The notes under the pieces were generated by a model. It was given only the letters and a program-made list of their open reading frames with translations. It was not told where the DNA came from and made no database searches. This document shows, piece by piece, positions 1-8,813 of a stretch of DNA of 64,000 bases (positions within the stretch are counted from its first letter, which is position 1; each line of letters opens with the position of its first letter). The stretch is from NCBI GenBank assembly GCA_964444305.1, contig CAYUGQ010000001.1:40194-104193 (forward strand). The letters are read 5' to 3'. The translations under genes and the position numbers were made by a program. The DNA is from JAKFFN01 sp964444305 (GTDB lineage Bacteria; Sumerlaeota; Sumerlaeia; Sumerlaeales; Sumerlaeaceae).

Positions 1-250
1 GTCACGTTTGTGGGCTGCGTGGCTTAAATGGGCCAATTGCATGGATCTTGTGAGACATTTTAACGCATTGTTCGATATAAGGCCACGGGAATCATTGCGG
101 AATTGCGAGTGCTTGCCATTGGTTTTAAATGGGTTAGATGTGTATTTCGAGTGTGGTGTTTGCGTCGGCACACGGCGTGCTCTTGGTTGAGAAAACTCAG
201 CTGATCATACTCAACGTTTAGCCGATCGGCGAAGAAAATTAAAGGGCTCT
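1..250. other. Left-edge stretch without a recognisable gene
   Basis: No convincing coding sequence is seen here. A 60-codon open frame at 8-190 has no ribosome binding site and no recognisable composition, and I do not call it. A 10-bp palindrome GCCGATCGGC lies at 221-230, about 20 bases before the start of the next gene, together with an A-rich stretch. It could be part of a promoter or leader, but no clear -35/-10 pair was identified. Confidence 0.4.
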
Positions 251-574
251 ATGAAAACACAGACTATTACGCTTCAAGCGCAGGGTGTTGACCCTGACTA
301 TTTAGCTAATCCTTCAAGTGACCCGCTTCAGTATGCCATCCAGGCTTTACCTGAACTTGATATTCCCGCGAAGGGACGCATTGCCCATCATATTCGCCGG
401 GGCCGGATTGACCGGGCTATTGCTCTTTGTGCGGCTGGCCAGCTTCATCTCTGGGAAAATATCTGGAAAAATGCACGTAACATGTCAGTCCTGGAACAAC
501 TCAGCCGCCTTAAACAGGTGGAAGCTTTGTTGCGTGCCTATGCGGGCTATGGGCCTGCCGCATCTGCGTTATAA
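251..574 (+). CDS. Small hypothetical protein (107 aa)
   Basis: I do not recognise this protein. The ATG is preceded by AAAGGG at a suitable distance, which supports translation. The product is soluble, with no signal peptide or membrane segment. The first third is polar with Pro and Asp. The middle (about residues 40-60) is basic, with Arg/His-rich sequence around HHIRRGRIDRA, and the C-terminal half looks helical with regular Leu spacing. A basic helical middle could suit nucleic-acid or protein binding, but that is speculation. The gene stands alone and ends about 70 bases before a bidirectional terminator-like hairpin shared with the convergent hydrolase gene. The moderate confidence reflects the lack of any family assignment. 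Confidence 0.5.
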   Translation: MKTQTITLQAQGVDPDYLANPSSDPLQYAIQALPELDIPAKGRIAHHIRRGRIDRAIALCAAGQLHLWENIWKNARNMSVLEQLSRLKQVEALLRAYAGYGPAASAL

Positions 575-642
575 TCGGCAGCTTAGATACCTGCAGCGCC
601 TGGAAGCATCCTTGTAATCTACTATCGGAAAATCCAAAGGGT

Positions 643-705
643 AAAAAAAGCCGATGAACCGGAGCCTTATATTATCGGGCTCTGGATCACCGGCTATATT
701 TTTCC
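643..705. terminator. Bidirectional intrinsic terminator
   Basis: An 18-base arm at 649-666 pairs with 678-695, with three imperfect positions and a loop of about 11 bases. Seven A's lie just upstream and ATATTTTT follows. Read on either strand, the stem is therefore followed by a T-rich tract. It sits between the convergent 107-aa gene (+) and the GHL10 hydrolase gene (-), as expected for a shared terminator. Confidence 0.7.
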
Positions 706-725
706 TGGCGGTTTTGCCAGTTGGG

Positions 726-2606
726 TTATTTGGGGGAAATACGGATAGCGTCTGCGATTACAACGAAGCCCGGAGTTGTCCAGCAGGACAGCCTGACAGT
801 GTTGCTTCCCGCATTAATGTTATAGGTACCGAGGCTCTGCCAGCTTCCGCCGCTGGTCTGTTGATTTCGATTAACAGTCGTACTGCCGCCCGCCCGGCTG
901 ATCATATACGGTGCTGTCGCCGACCGGTTCGGTCCCTGGCTCCACCATGCATAGACTTCATAGCTGCGAGTCTGAGGCGCGGTCCAGTTCCAGGTGGCGG
1001 GGTCTGACACTGATTCTGTATGACGGAAACGGTAATTCGGCCCGTACTTATCGGAGGCCGATGTCGCCGTGATCCAGTTGGCGGATGCGGCCAGCGCATT
1101 CGTATCCAATATGATATCCGCAGGATTGGATGGGGAGGATTTTGGGCTTTCGTTTCCTGCACGGTCCACGGCGGAAACAGCATAATCCTGTGTGTTTCCC
1201 GGAGCGGAATAGTTTGTAGCTGATCCGGGCAGGACTACGGTGTTCCAGGTTGATCCGTTATAGGTATGGACCACCCACCATTTTGCTTTTTCATCGCCCG
1301 GGTTTTGGGAGAATGTGATCAGGCGGCGTGATGGTGACCCGGTGGGTGCGCCTATGGAGGAGACGGGGGTCGGTGGTGGTGTATTATCCAGCCAGGTAGC
1401 TGCAGGCCGCAGGGCTGGTTTTGCGTAGGGTCCTGCTTTCAAAGCTGTCCGGACACCTGTGGGGTTATCGGTCAGCCATTTCAAGCTGTAATGGACGTTA
1501 CCAACTCCATTGCCCTGCCGGGTACGGTTCACCTGGTTTACAATTTCTGCAGATGTGGTGTTGCCCCATCCTGCAAAGGTTGAATCTCCCACACGATAAA
1601 CTGCCGTGCTGGCAAGGACATGGCGGGACGTGTTTTGGATTACCCACCAGTCTATGAGTGCACCAAAAGGCTGACCGGACGATGCAAGTGTCCAATATAG
1701 CTGTGGCGAAAGGGAATCGACCCAGCCCTCCTGAAGCCATTTGCGGCTGTCGCAATAATGGGTTGCGTAATAATCTGCCCCGACGATTCCGGCGGGGTTT
1801 CCGGGCCGCCAGATACCGAAGGGTCCGACGCCGAATTGACACGTGTTCCGGATGTCATGGACCAGTTCGTAAACTTCGCGAATTAGGGTGTTAACATTTT
1901 CACGGCGCCAGTTCGCCAGCGACATGGTTCCGCCGCTGTTTACATAGGCCTGGTAAGTGGCGCTGTCGGGGAAATTTGTGCCGGGATAGAAGTAGTCGTC
2001 AAAAACTACGCCATCCACATCGTAATTTGTAACGATGTCTGCGATGACATTTTTGATCCAGTTGATGCTGTCCTGTTTGCCGGGATCAAGATAGGTGCGG
2101 CCGTCCGAATACTGCACGCACAAATCCGGCCGTTGGCGCATCACGTGGCTGGGCGATTTGTTTGAGGTGTTATGATCAATGGCCACGCGGTACGGGTTGA
2201 CCCAGGCATGAATTTCAATTCCTCGGGCATGGCCCTCCTGGATGGCAAAAGCGAGTGGATCCCAGGTGGCTGCGGTGTTTTGGGATCCAGTCAGCCATTG
2301 GCTCCAGGGCTCGATGCTGGAATCATAGAAAGCATCCCCTGCGGGCCTTACCTGAAAATACATGGCATTCATATTGGCATCAGCCATTGCATCGAGATGC
2401 TGGATCATCCGCGCTTTTTGCGCCGCTACCACGGATGGACTGACTCCGGACTGTGGGGGCCAGTCTATCCGCGACACCGTCGCACACCACGCTGCCCGTG
2501 TTTCACGGGGAGTCGCCGGAACAGGCGGCGCTGCAATGGCCCCCGCTCCCAGCGACATTACAACAGACATCATTACACCAGACTTCCAACGGAAACGTTG
2601 CTGCAT
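726..2606 (-). CDS. Secreted GHL10-family glycan hydrolase with C-terminal golvesin-type domain
   Basis: Probably hydrolyses glycan strands outside the cytoplasm. The first 26 residues form a signal peptide (basic start, hydrophobic core, ending GAIAA). Residues about 32-370 match the glycoside-hydrolase-like GHL10/DUF187 family: the opening ETRAAWCATV, a barrel-strand motif around FDDYFYPG, and SPQLYW. A fibronectin-III-like segment follows (about 410-495), then a C-terminal golvesin-type beta domain (about 500-626) with YEVYAWW and ADAIRI motifs. The E. coli member DigH (YddW) cleaves denuded peptidoglycan glycans, so a cell-wall role is plausible, although polysaccharide degradation is equally possible. 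The start at 2606 is preferred over the upstream in-frame codon at 2654 because GGGAG precedes it and the signal peptide then begins at residue 1. It is transcribed divergently from the kinase gene. Confidence 0.85.
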   Translation of the reverse strand: MQQRFRWKSGVMMSVVMSLGAGAIAAPPVPATPRETRAAWCATVSRIDWPPQSGVSPSVVAAQKARMIQHLDAMADANMNAMYFQVRPAGDAFYDSSIEPWSQWLTGSQNTAATWDPLAFAIQEGHARGIEIHAWVNPYRVAIDHNTSNKSPSHVMRQRPDLCVQYSDGRTYLDPGKQDSINWIKNVIADIVTNYDVDGVVFDDYFYPGTNFPDSATYQAYVNSGGTMSLANWRRENVNTLIREVYELVHDIRNTCQFGVGPFGIWRPGNPAGIVGADYYATHYCDSRKWLQEGWVDSLSPQLYWTLASSGQPFGALIDWWVIQNTSRHVLASTAVYRVGDSTFAGWGNTTSAEIVNQVNRTRQGNGVGNVHYSLKWLTDNPTGVRTALKAGPYAKPALRPAATWLDNTPPPTPVSSIGAPTGSPSRRLITFSQNPGDEKAKWWVVHTYNGSTWNTVVLPGSATNYSAPGNTQDYAVSAVDRAGNESPKSSPSNPADIILDTNALAASANWITATSASDKYGPNYRFRHTESVSDPATWNWTAPQTRSYEVYAWWSQGPNRSATAPYMISRAGGSTTVNRNQQTSGGSWQSLGTYNINAGSNTVRLSCWTTPGFVVIADAIRISPK

Positions 2607-2786
2607 ATTGAGATCTCCCTCAGGTTGATTTTTTACATCGGGGACAACAGACAACAGGTCAGGAAGTGCCTGGATCGGATTGGAGCCGAGACACTGTCAT
2701 GATTGGACTAACGCATGGCAAGCCGAGTGCCTGAGAGTAAAGCTCATAGTTGCAAAAACGCACCATGAGCATTTTCATAATCTGTT

Positions 2787-4868
2787 ATGTATACCGGTCC
2801 CGTGATGGAGACTCTGCGCGATCGGTTGCAGCGTATGGTCCGACCCAAACCATTAGCGGCTGCGGGGCTTGCGGCAGGTTTAATGGTTGGTGTCTGGGCC
2901 TGGGCCCAGCACGCCATTGAAGAGTCCATTCGAGACCTGACGTCGGATAGCCTGACGGCTCTTCTTCAATCCAACGTCGAGGCGCTCGAGATGTGGATTG
3001 AGACAGAGATTCTCGAAGTTCAATCCTGGGCCAGCGCTGGTATTACGAAAAATGCGGTGCAGGAACTGGAATCGCTGGCGCGGGCAAACGGCAGCAGCGA
3101 GACCTTGCTTCAATCGCCTTCCCTGGAACACTTGCGCACGTTCTTGAGTCCTGCTCTGGCCGAACCTGACGTTTTTGGATTTCTTGTAACCAACCGGGAG
3201 GGGCAAGTCATCGCGGCGGCTACAGACAAGCTCGTTGGGCGTCGTTTGACGCCACAGGGTCAGGCTCGCAACGCAGCAGCTTTTTCTTCCGGGTGGGGTA
3301 TCTATAAACCTGTAGATGGCAGCCTGTTGGTGGAGGATGTGGACACCACGGAAGCCATTCCCGTGATTCTTTCCGCTGCAACCGTATTAAATGATGCCGG
3401 CGAGCCGATTGCCGCATTGACCATGTTTCTTGATCCGGAACAGGATTTTAGCCGTATTCTTTCGGTGGGTCGCCTGGGCTCTACCGGATCCACTTATGCT
3501 TTCGACGGCAATGGCATCATGCTGTCTGAGCTGCGATATGAAAAGGACCTGGTTCGGCTGGGGCTGGTAGAGGATAAGAACGATGCTCAGTCTACCCTCA
3601 TTGTTCCTGTCCGCGATCCAGGGGGTAACCTGTTAGAAGGCTATCAGCCGGACCGGGATCTGGATGAAATGCCTTTGACGCGGGCTGTAGCGTCGGCGGT
3701 CCGCGGCCGTTCGAGAGTCACGCTTGAACCCTATCGAGATTATCGTGGGGTGGAAGTGGTGGGCGCGTGGACGTGGCTTCCGCGTCATAACTTTGGCGTT
3801 GTTACGGAGATTGAAGCCCACCAGGTGATGAACATTTTGCGGCCTTTGCGCCTGGCATTCTGGGGCATGTTTATCCTGATTGCGCTGTTAATGGCGGGTG
3901 TTTTTATTACTGCTTATGTCATCAGTATCATGCGTCAGAAACAAAAAAGTCAGCGCGTGATTGGGCAGTATACGCTGTTGGAGAAAGTTGGCGAAGGGGG
4001 GATGGGTAAGGTTTATTGTGCCCGGCACGCCTTGCTGCGGAGGCCTACGGCTGTAAAGCTGTTAAGAAGTGGAGACCTGACGCAGGAATTGATTTCTCGT
4101 TTTGAGCGGGAGGTCCAGATCACCAGCCGTCTGACTCATCCAAACACCGTGGAAATTTATGATTACGGGCGGACCGACTCAGGGGAGTTCTATTATGTGA
4201 TGGAATACATTGACGGTATCACGCTGGCGGATCTTGTGGAAAGGCATGGGCCGGTAAAGCCGGCGCGGGCGGTGCATTTTCTTAAACAGGTTTGTGCTTC
4301 TTTGGTGGAAGCTCATGAAGAAGGAATTATCCACCGTGACATTAAGCCGTTAAACGTCATGATCTGCAAGCGGGGCGGGGACTATGATGTGGTTAAGGTG
4401 CTGGACTTCGGGCTTGTGAAAAATGTGATCAGTGACGACGCCCTGGAGTTGACTGGGAAGGATATCGTCCGGGGAACGCCTATGTATATTTCGCCGGAGC
4501 GCCTGCGTGATCCTTCGATCGCCACGCCTGCCTCGGACCTGTATTCTATTGGCGTTTTGGCGTTTAATCTCCTGTCGGGTAAAGACCCTTACCGGGGAGC
4601 CAGCTCGCTTGATATTGCGGAGCAGGCGCTCCATGCGGAGCCACGTCGTCTTCGTGATGTTATGGATGATGATTGCCCGGCGGAGCTGGATGAGATTGTA
4701 TGGAAATGTATGCAAAAGAATCCCGCAGACCGCCCGGCCAGTGCGCGGGAGCTGCTGGATTCGCTGGCCGCGATTCCTCTGGTGTGGACCCGGGATGATG
4801 CTGAGCAGGCTTGGATTACGGAGAAGTTTAACGGAAATCGACCGCCGAAATCCGACGTTCAGTTTTAG
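2787..4868 (+). CDS. Transmembrane Ser/Thr protein kinase with extracellular double-Cache sensor
   Basis: A Hanks-type receptor kinase. A first membrane segment (about residues 23-42) is followed by an extracytoplasmic domain of roughly 300 residues. Its motifs, FGFLVTNREGQVIAA and, near the end, GVEVVGAWTWLP followed by FGVVTEI, are typical of dCache ligand sensors. A second membrane segment spans about 353-378, then a complete kinase domain (about 391-650). The kinase has the glycine loop GEGGMGKVY, AVKLL lysine, HRDIKPLNV catalytic loop (about 516), DFG (about 540) and a GTPMYISPE activation segment. All catalytic residues are present, so it should be active. The expected signal is a small molecule bound outside the membrane. 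An ATG at 2805 is an alternative start; neither has a strong Shine-Dalgarno. A co-directional hydrolase gene follows after 18 bases. Confidence 0.9.
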   Translation: MYTGPVMETLRDRLQRMVRPKPLAAAGLAAGLMVGVWAWAQHAIEESIRDLTSDSLTALLQSNVEALEMWIETEILEVQSWASAGITKNAVQELESLARANGSSETLLQSPSLEHLRTFLSPALAEPDVFGFLVTNREGQVIAAATDKLVGRRLTPQGQARNAAAFSSGWGIYKPVDGSLLVEDVDTTEAIPVILSAATVLNDAGEPIAALTMFLDPEQDFSRILSVGRLGSTGSTYAFDGNGIMLSELRYEKDLVRLGLVEDKNDAQSTLIVPVRDPGGNLLEGYQPDRDLDEMPLTRAVASAVRGRSRVTLEPYRDYRGVEVVGAWTWLPRHNFGVVTEIEAHQVMNILRPLRLAFWGMFILIALLMAGVFITAYVISIMRQKQKSQRVIGQYTLLEKVGEGGMGKVYCARHALLRRPTAVKLLRSGDLTQELISRFEREVQITSRLTHPNTVEIYDYGRTDSGEFYYVMEYIDGITLADLVERHGPVKPARAVHFLKQVCASLVEAHEEGIIHRDIKPLNVMICKRGGDYDVVKVLDFGLVKNVISDDALELTGKDIVRGTPMYISPERLRDPSIATPASDLYSIGVLAFNLLSGKDPYRGASSLDIAEQALHAEPRRLRDVMDDDCPAELDEIVWKCMQKNPADRPASARELLDSLAAIPLVWTRDDAEQAWITEKFNGNRPPKSDVQF

Positions 4869-4886
4869 TTTGTTCTGCTGGCGTCG

Positions 4887-5849
4887 GTGGGATTCAAACT
4901 GAATACTTTCGCCCGAAGACTGCCCCAATATCTAATGCGTACGAGTGGAGACAGGGGACTTCAGCCCGGCGAATTTTATCGTTCGGATCGGGAAGACACA
5001 GTGCGGAAGATTCAATCGTGGATCGCATCCGATGGAGCCGCGTTGCGTTTCATTGCCCATCAGCCCTGCCATGGGCAACGGGCGTCGGTTGCCTTTTTGT
5101 ATTTGCATGGAATTGAGAGTCACGGTGGGTGGTTTGATGAGGCGGCGGATGAACTTTGCGGGCGGGGATTCTCTGTGTATTGCATGGACCGTCGCGGAAG
5201 CGGATTGAACCAGGATGACGCCGGCTTTGTATCGGGGCATATTGATTCTGCAGATATTTTGCTGGATGACGTGGACGGATTTATCCAGCATCTGCGTAAG
5301 CGTCATGAATCGGTATTTATTATCGGTCTTTCGTGGGGCGGGAAGCTTGCTTTGGCTCATGCTGTATCGCGTTTGAATTCTCCCGATGCGCTTATATTAA
5401 TTACGCCCGGGCTTGTCGCTCAGGTGAGTCTTCCGTTATCTATACGGCTTAATATTTTAGCGTCGGCATTCGCGCGGCCGACAAGAAAATTTCCGATTCC
5501 GATTACGCCGGACATGTTTACGCATGACCCGTTTTTTCAGGAGCGAATCAAGCAGGATCCGCTGCGTTTGAGGTATGTCTCTGCTCGATTTTATCTTGAG
5601 AGCCTGCGCCTTGACAGACAGCTCAGGCGGTGCATTGGGATTTTGAAGACGCCGGTGATGTCGGTTTTTGCCCAGGAGGATATTATTATCGACAACGAGA
5701 AATCCTGTGAGCTGTTAAATCAGGCTTTGGGTGCTGATCGACATATTATCTGCTATGAAGACCAGCTTCATTCGATCCAGTTTGATGCGCCGGTTCGGCT
5801 GGTTGAGGACATTATCAAATGGTTGCAGGAGGAGAAGTTACTGGCATGA
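4887..5849 (+). CDS. Alpha/beta hydrolase (serine aminopeptidase S33 / lysophospholipase type)
   Basis: A cytoplasmic alpha/beta-hydrolase of about 320 residues. The nucleophile elbow is GLSWGG (Ser near residue 148). An acidic residue follows a late strand in VFAQED (about 263), and a His sits in DQLHSIQFD (about 294); together these form the expected catalytic triad. The segment YLHGIESHGGWFDEAA is the oxyanion-hole region typical of the monoglyceride-lipase/S33 group. The substrate is unknown; lysophospholipids, acylglycerols and peptides are all possible. The called start is a GTG at 4887, and an ATG at 4935 is a credible alternative because the first 16 residues look unlike the family. 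The stop overlaps the next gene's ATG (ATGA), indicating translational coupling with the enolase-superfamily enzyme. Confidence 0.82.
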   Translation: MGFKLNTFARRLPQYLMRTSGDRGLQPGEFYRSDREDTVRKIQSWIASDGAALRFIAHQPCHGQRASVAFLYLHGIESHGGWFDEAADELCGRGFSVYCMDRRGSGLNQDDAGFVSGHIDSADILLDDVDGFIQHLRKRHESVFIIGLSWGGKLALAHAVSRLNSPDALILITPGLVAQVSLPLSIRLNILASAFARPTRKFPIPITPDMFTHDPFFQERIKQDPLRLRYVSARFYLESLRLDRQLRRCIGILKTPVMSVFAQEDIIIDNEKSCELLNQALGADRHIICYEDQLHSIQFDAPVRLVEDIIKWLQEEKLLA

Positions 5850-6994
5850 GTTCATCGCCGCTGAGGCTTTCGTCGTTTCAATGTCGGGTGGTGCAGATTC
5901 CTCTGCGGGTGAAAGTCAGTCATCACCTGGCGCAACGGGTTGTGGCCGAGAACGTATTGGTGACTGTGCGCGGGGCTGATGGCCGGGAAGGCTGGGGCGA
6001 GTGTTGTCCGCGAGAGTACGTGACCGGGGAGACGGTTGCGACGGTTGAGGAGGCGCTGGGCGGTCATTTTATCCCGCAGTATCTTCGTCGGGAATTTGAT
6101 TCTTTTGAGGATGTGGTGGAGGCTTTATCAGAATCAGCAGCAGGGCTGGCTAAGAATGAGCAGGCGGCGTTTTGTGCCATTGAGCTGGCTGTGTTGGATC
6201 TTGCGGGCAAGCATTTCGATCGGTCAATTTCGGAGGTGATTGGCGGTTCCCGGAGGGACGATTTTCGCTATACCGGTGTGCTGGCGGCGGATGATCTGCC
6301 AGCGGTGGATTCCCAGGGGCAGCGGCTGCGGGAATTTGGGTTTACCACTGTGAAGGTAAAGGTTACGCAGGATCTGGAATTTAACTGCACGGCGCTTCAG
6401 ACGGTTCGGCAGCTTTTTGGAGATGAGGCGAGTGTGCGGGTAGACGCGAACGGGGCCTGGACTGCCCAGGAAGCGATTCGGCATTTGAAGGGTATGGCGG
6501 ATTACCGGCTGGATGGGGTTGAGCAGCCGGTAGCGGGAGATGATTTGGCGGGTATGACAGAAGTGACAGCGGCCGGGTTGACTCCGGTGGTGGCTGATGA
6601 GTCTCTTTGCAGCATGGATGATGCTGAAGGGCTTATCAAAAAGCGCGGCTGCATTATTTTTAACATTCGCATATCGAAATGCGGCGGGTTGATAAACTCG
6701 GCCCGGATTGCGCGGAAGGCTTTTGACGCTGGCCTGAAGTGCCAGCTAGGAGCGCAGGTGGGAGAGAGCGGGTTTCTTTCGGCGGCGGGTCGACATTTTG
6801 CGGCGGTGTTTCCAGAGCTTGTCTGGCTGGAAGGGTCTTTTGATGCTTATCTTTTGGAGCAGCAGATCACTACGCCTGACATCACGATTCAGCCCGGGGG
6901 GCGGGCCGAAAGAATAACGGGGGCCGGACTTGGGATTCTTCCATTGCCGGAAGCCATTGAAGCAACATGCATCAGGCAACAGGAATTTTATTAG
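5846..6994 (+). CDS. Enolase-superfamily enzyme, muconate-lactonizing/dipeptide-epimerase group
   Basis: Catalyses proton abstraction alpha to a carboxylate. Characteristic motifs appear in order: KVKV (the KxK general base, about residues 169-171), metal ligands in VRVDANG (about 198), GVEQPV (about 225) and VADES (about 250), and the second base Lys in IRISKCGG (about 278). This pattern places it in the MLE subgroup, which includes o-succinylbenzoate synthases, muconate cycloisomerases and dipeptide epimerases. I do not see the DxD dipeptide-binding motif of L-Ala-D/L-Glu epimerases near the C-terminus (the comparable region reads GSFDAYLLE), so the substrate is unassigned. The start at 5846 overlaps the hydrolase stop by four bases; the in-frame upstream codon at 5819 would lie inside that gene. 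The coupling suggests that the hydrolase and this enzyme act on related compounds. Confidence 0.85.
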   Translation: MSSSPLRLSSFQCRVVQIPLRVKVSHHLAQRVVAENVLVTVRGADGREGWGECCPREYVTGETVATVEEALGGHFIPQYLRREFDSFEDVVEALSESAAGLAKNEQAAFCAIELAVLDLAGKHFDRSISEVIGGSRRDDFRYTGVLAADDLPAVDSQGQRLREFGFTTVKVKVTQDLEFNCTALQTVRQLFGDEASVRVDANGAWTAQEAIRHLKGMADYRLDGVEQPVAGDDLAGMTEVTAAGLTPVVADESLCSMDDAEGLIKKRGCIIFNIRISKCGGLINSARIARKAFDAGLKCQLGAQVGESGFLSAAGRHFAAVFPELVWLEGSFDAYLLEQQITTPDITIQPGGRAERITGAGLGILPLPEAIEATCIRQQEFY

Positions 6995-7014
6995 TCTAGA
7001 AGATTGAGGTTTCC

Positions 7015-8715
7015 ATGTCCTTAGCAGGATTTATCATTGGGGTAATGACGCGAAAATCTGCGGCCCGGTTTGAAGCTGCAACGCAAAATCCGGTGAAGGT
7101 TCAACAGGATCTTCTGGCGGAGATTCTTCAAAAGAATGCTGATACAGAATATGGTCGTCGGTATGGTTTTGCGTCTATTAAAAGTCATGAGGATTATGTC
7201 CGGCAAGTGCCCCTGGTAACTTATGATGATATTGCCGACGACATGGCTCGCGTCGCGGCGGGGGAGAAGGGGATTTTTACGGCGGAAGACCCGGTTATGT
7301 TTGCTCAGACAAGCGGCACGACGGGGGAGCCGAAGCTGATTCCTGTTACTCCATCTGACCAGGGAACGCGACATCAGGATGTGATGCGGACGTGGTTGTT
7401 TCATTCGAAGAAGGACCACCCGGATATTTTTGATCAGAAAATCGTGACGCTGGTTTCGCCGGCAATTGAGGGTTACACATCGGCTGGTATTCCTTACGGG
7501 TCGACTTCGGGTCATATCTATCGCGGAATGCCGGGCATTATCCGGCGGGCGTATTCGATTCCGTATGAGGTGTTTGAGATCGCCGATTACACGGCGCGCT
7601 ATTATGCTTTAATGCGTATTTCTCTGCAACATGACGTGCGTTTGCTGTGCACCGCAAATCCTTCGTCGGTAATGAAAATGGTGGAGAAAGCGAATGAGTT
7701 CAGCGAGGAAATCATTCGCGATATTCACGATGGCACGTTTTCGGAAAGTCAGGATATTGAACCTGAGATTCGCGCGGTTGTGCAGAAGGTGCTGAAGCGG
7801 GATCCGCGGCGTGCTAAGGAACTGACGGATTTCCGTGCGCAGCGGGACGGCCGGTTGTTACCGGCGGATTACTGGAACCGGCTGAGCTTGATCGGTTGCT
7901 GGAAAGGGGGGACGGTGGGGCATTACATTGAGAAGTTTGAGCCTTGGTTTAACCCGGACCGGAATCGGCAGGTGCCGGTGCGCGACTGGGGTTTTCTGGC
8001 CAGTGAGCTGAGGGGGTCTGTGCCGTTGAGTGATGAGGGTGCGCACGGGGTTTTGAGCGTTGCGGCGAATTACTATGAGTTTTCGCCGGTGGATGCCGTG
8101 GAAGCCAATCCCGATGATCCGACCAAGTGGCCTTTTCTTACTGTGGATGAAGTGGAAGATGGGGCCGAATACTACATCTTTCCAACAACTCCCAGTGGTC
8201 TTTATCGTTATGATATTAATGACGTGGTTCGGATTGAGGGCTGGTATAATCGGACGCCTCAGATTGCTTTCCTGCGCAAGGGGCGGGGTATGACCAACCT
8301 GACAGGGGAAAAGGTGAGCGTGAACCAGGTAATTGATGCTTTTGATGAAGCCATGACGGTTACGGGTTTACTGCCGGATCACTTTAAGGCGGAGGCGGAT
8401 GCGGATCGAAGCCGCTATCTGTTCCGGGCGGAATTTTCTTCGTTGCCGTCAGATGAGGAGAAAGCTAAAATTTTCCTCCATTCGGTGGATCAGGCGCTGC
8501 AGAAACTGAACATTGAGTATGCAGAGAAACGGAAGTCTCAGCGGCTGGGGGCACCGGTGCTTCATATCATGCGTGAGGGCTGGTATGAGCGGGAGCGGAA
8601 GCGTCAGGTGGCTGAGGGAAAAAGGATGTTCCAGGCTAAGACAGAAGTTTTGTCGGCATCAAAACTGGCCACCAGTGCTATCAAGCCGGAGCTATTGGGA
8701 GTGGTGGAGTTGTAA
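7015..8715 (+). CDS. GH3 auxin-responsive-promoter family acyl-adenylating enzyme
   Basis: A 566-residue protein of the GH3 family, part of the ANL adenylating superfamily. The phosphate-binding loop FAQTSGTTGEPKLIP occurs near residue 98, and the conserved GLYRYDINDVV motif typical of GH3 proteins occurs near 398. The C-terminal lobe is complete. Plant members conjugate amino acids to jasmonate or auxin. Bacterial members are mostly uncharacterised, and their carboxylic-acid substrate is not known here. It lies 20 bases downstream of the enolase-superfamily gene on the same strand, so hydrolase, epimerase-like enzyme and acyl-activating enzyme probably form one transcription unit. Such a set could process and reconjugate a small carboxylic acid or peptide, but this is inference. 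Confidence 0.9.
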   Translation: MSLAGFIIGVMTRKSAARFEAATQNPVKVQQDLLAEILQKNADTEYGRRYGFASIKSHEDYVRQVPLVTYDDIADDMARVAAGEKGIFTAEDPVMFAQTSGTTGEPKLIPVTPSDQGTRHQDVMRTWLFHSKKDHPDIFDQKIVTLVSPAIEGYTSAGIPYGSTSGHIYRGMPGIIRRAYSIPYEVFEIADYTARYYALMRISLQHDVRLLCTANPSSVMKMVEKANEFSEEIIRDIHDGTFSESQDIEPEIRAVVQKVLKRDPRRAKELTDFRAQRDGRLLPADYWNRLSLIGCWKGGTVGHYIEKFEPWFNPDRNRQVPVRDWGFLASELRGSVPLSDEGAHGVLSVAANYYEFSPVDAVEANPDDPTKWPFLTVDEVEDGAEYYIFPTTPSGLYRYDINDVVRIEGWYNRTPQIAFLRKGRGMTNLTGEKVSVNQVIDAFDEAMTVTGLLPDHFKAEADADRSRYLFRAEFSSLPSDEEKAKIFLHSVDQALQKLNIEYAEKRKSQRLGAPVLHIMREGWYERERKRQVAEGKRMFQAKTEVLSASKLATSAIKPELLGVVEL

Positions 8716-8813
8716 GGTCAGGTCGGTTTTCGTCGGGCAATATCTGCCTGCGGGGTTCACTGCTTTGGAATTAAATTGGACTGGCACTCATCTGGTAAGG
8801 CCTCATTCAAACA

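Noticed and set aside
8..190. 60-codon open frame at the left edge
   Set aside because: No ribosome binding site, no recognisable composition, and it lies in a non-coding-looking region.
5846..6994. L-Ala-D/L-Glu epimerase assignment for the enolase-superfamily gene
   Set aside because: The general fold motifs are present, but no DxD dipeptide-binding motif was found, so the substrate is left open.
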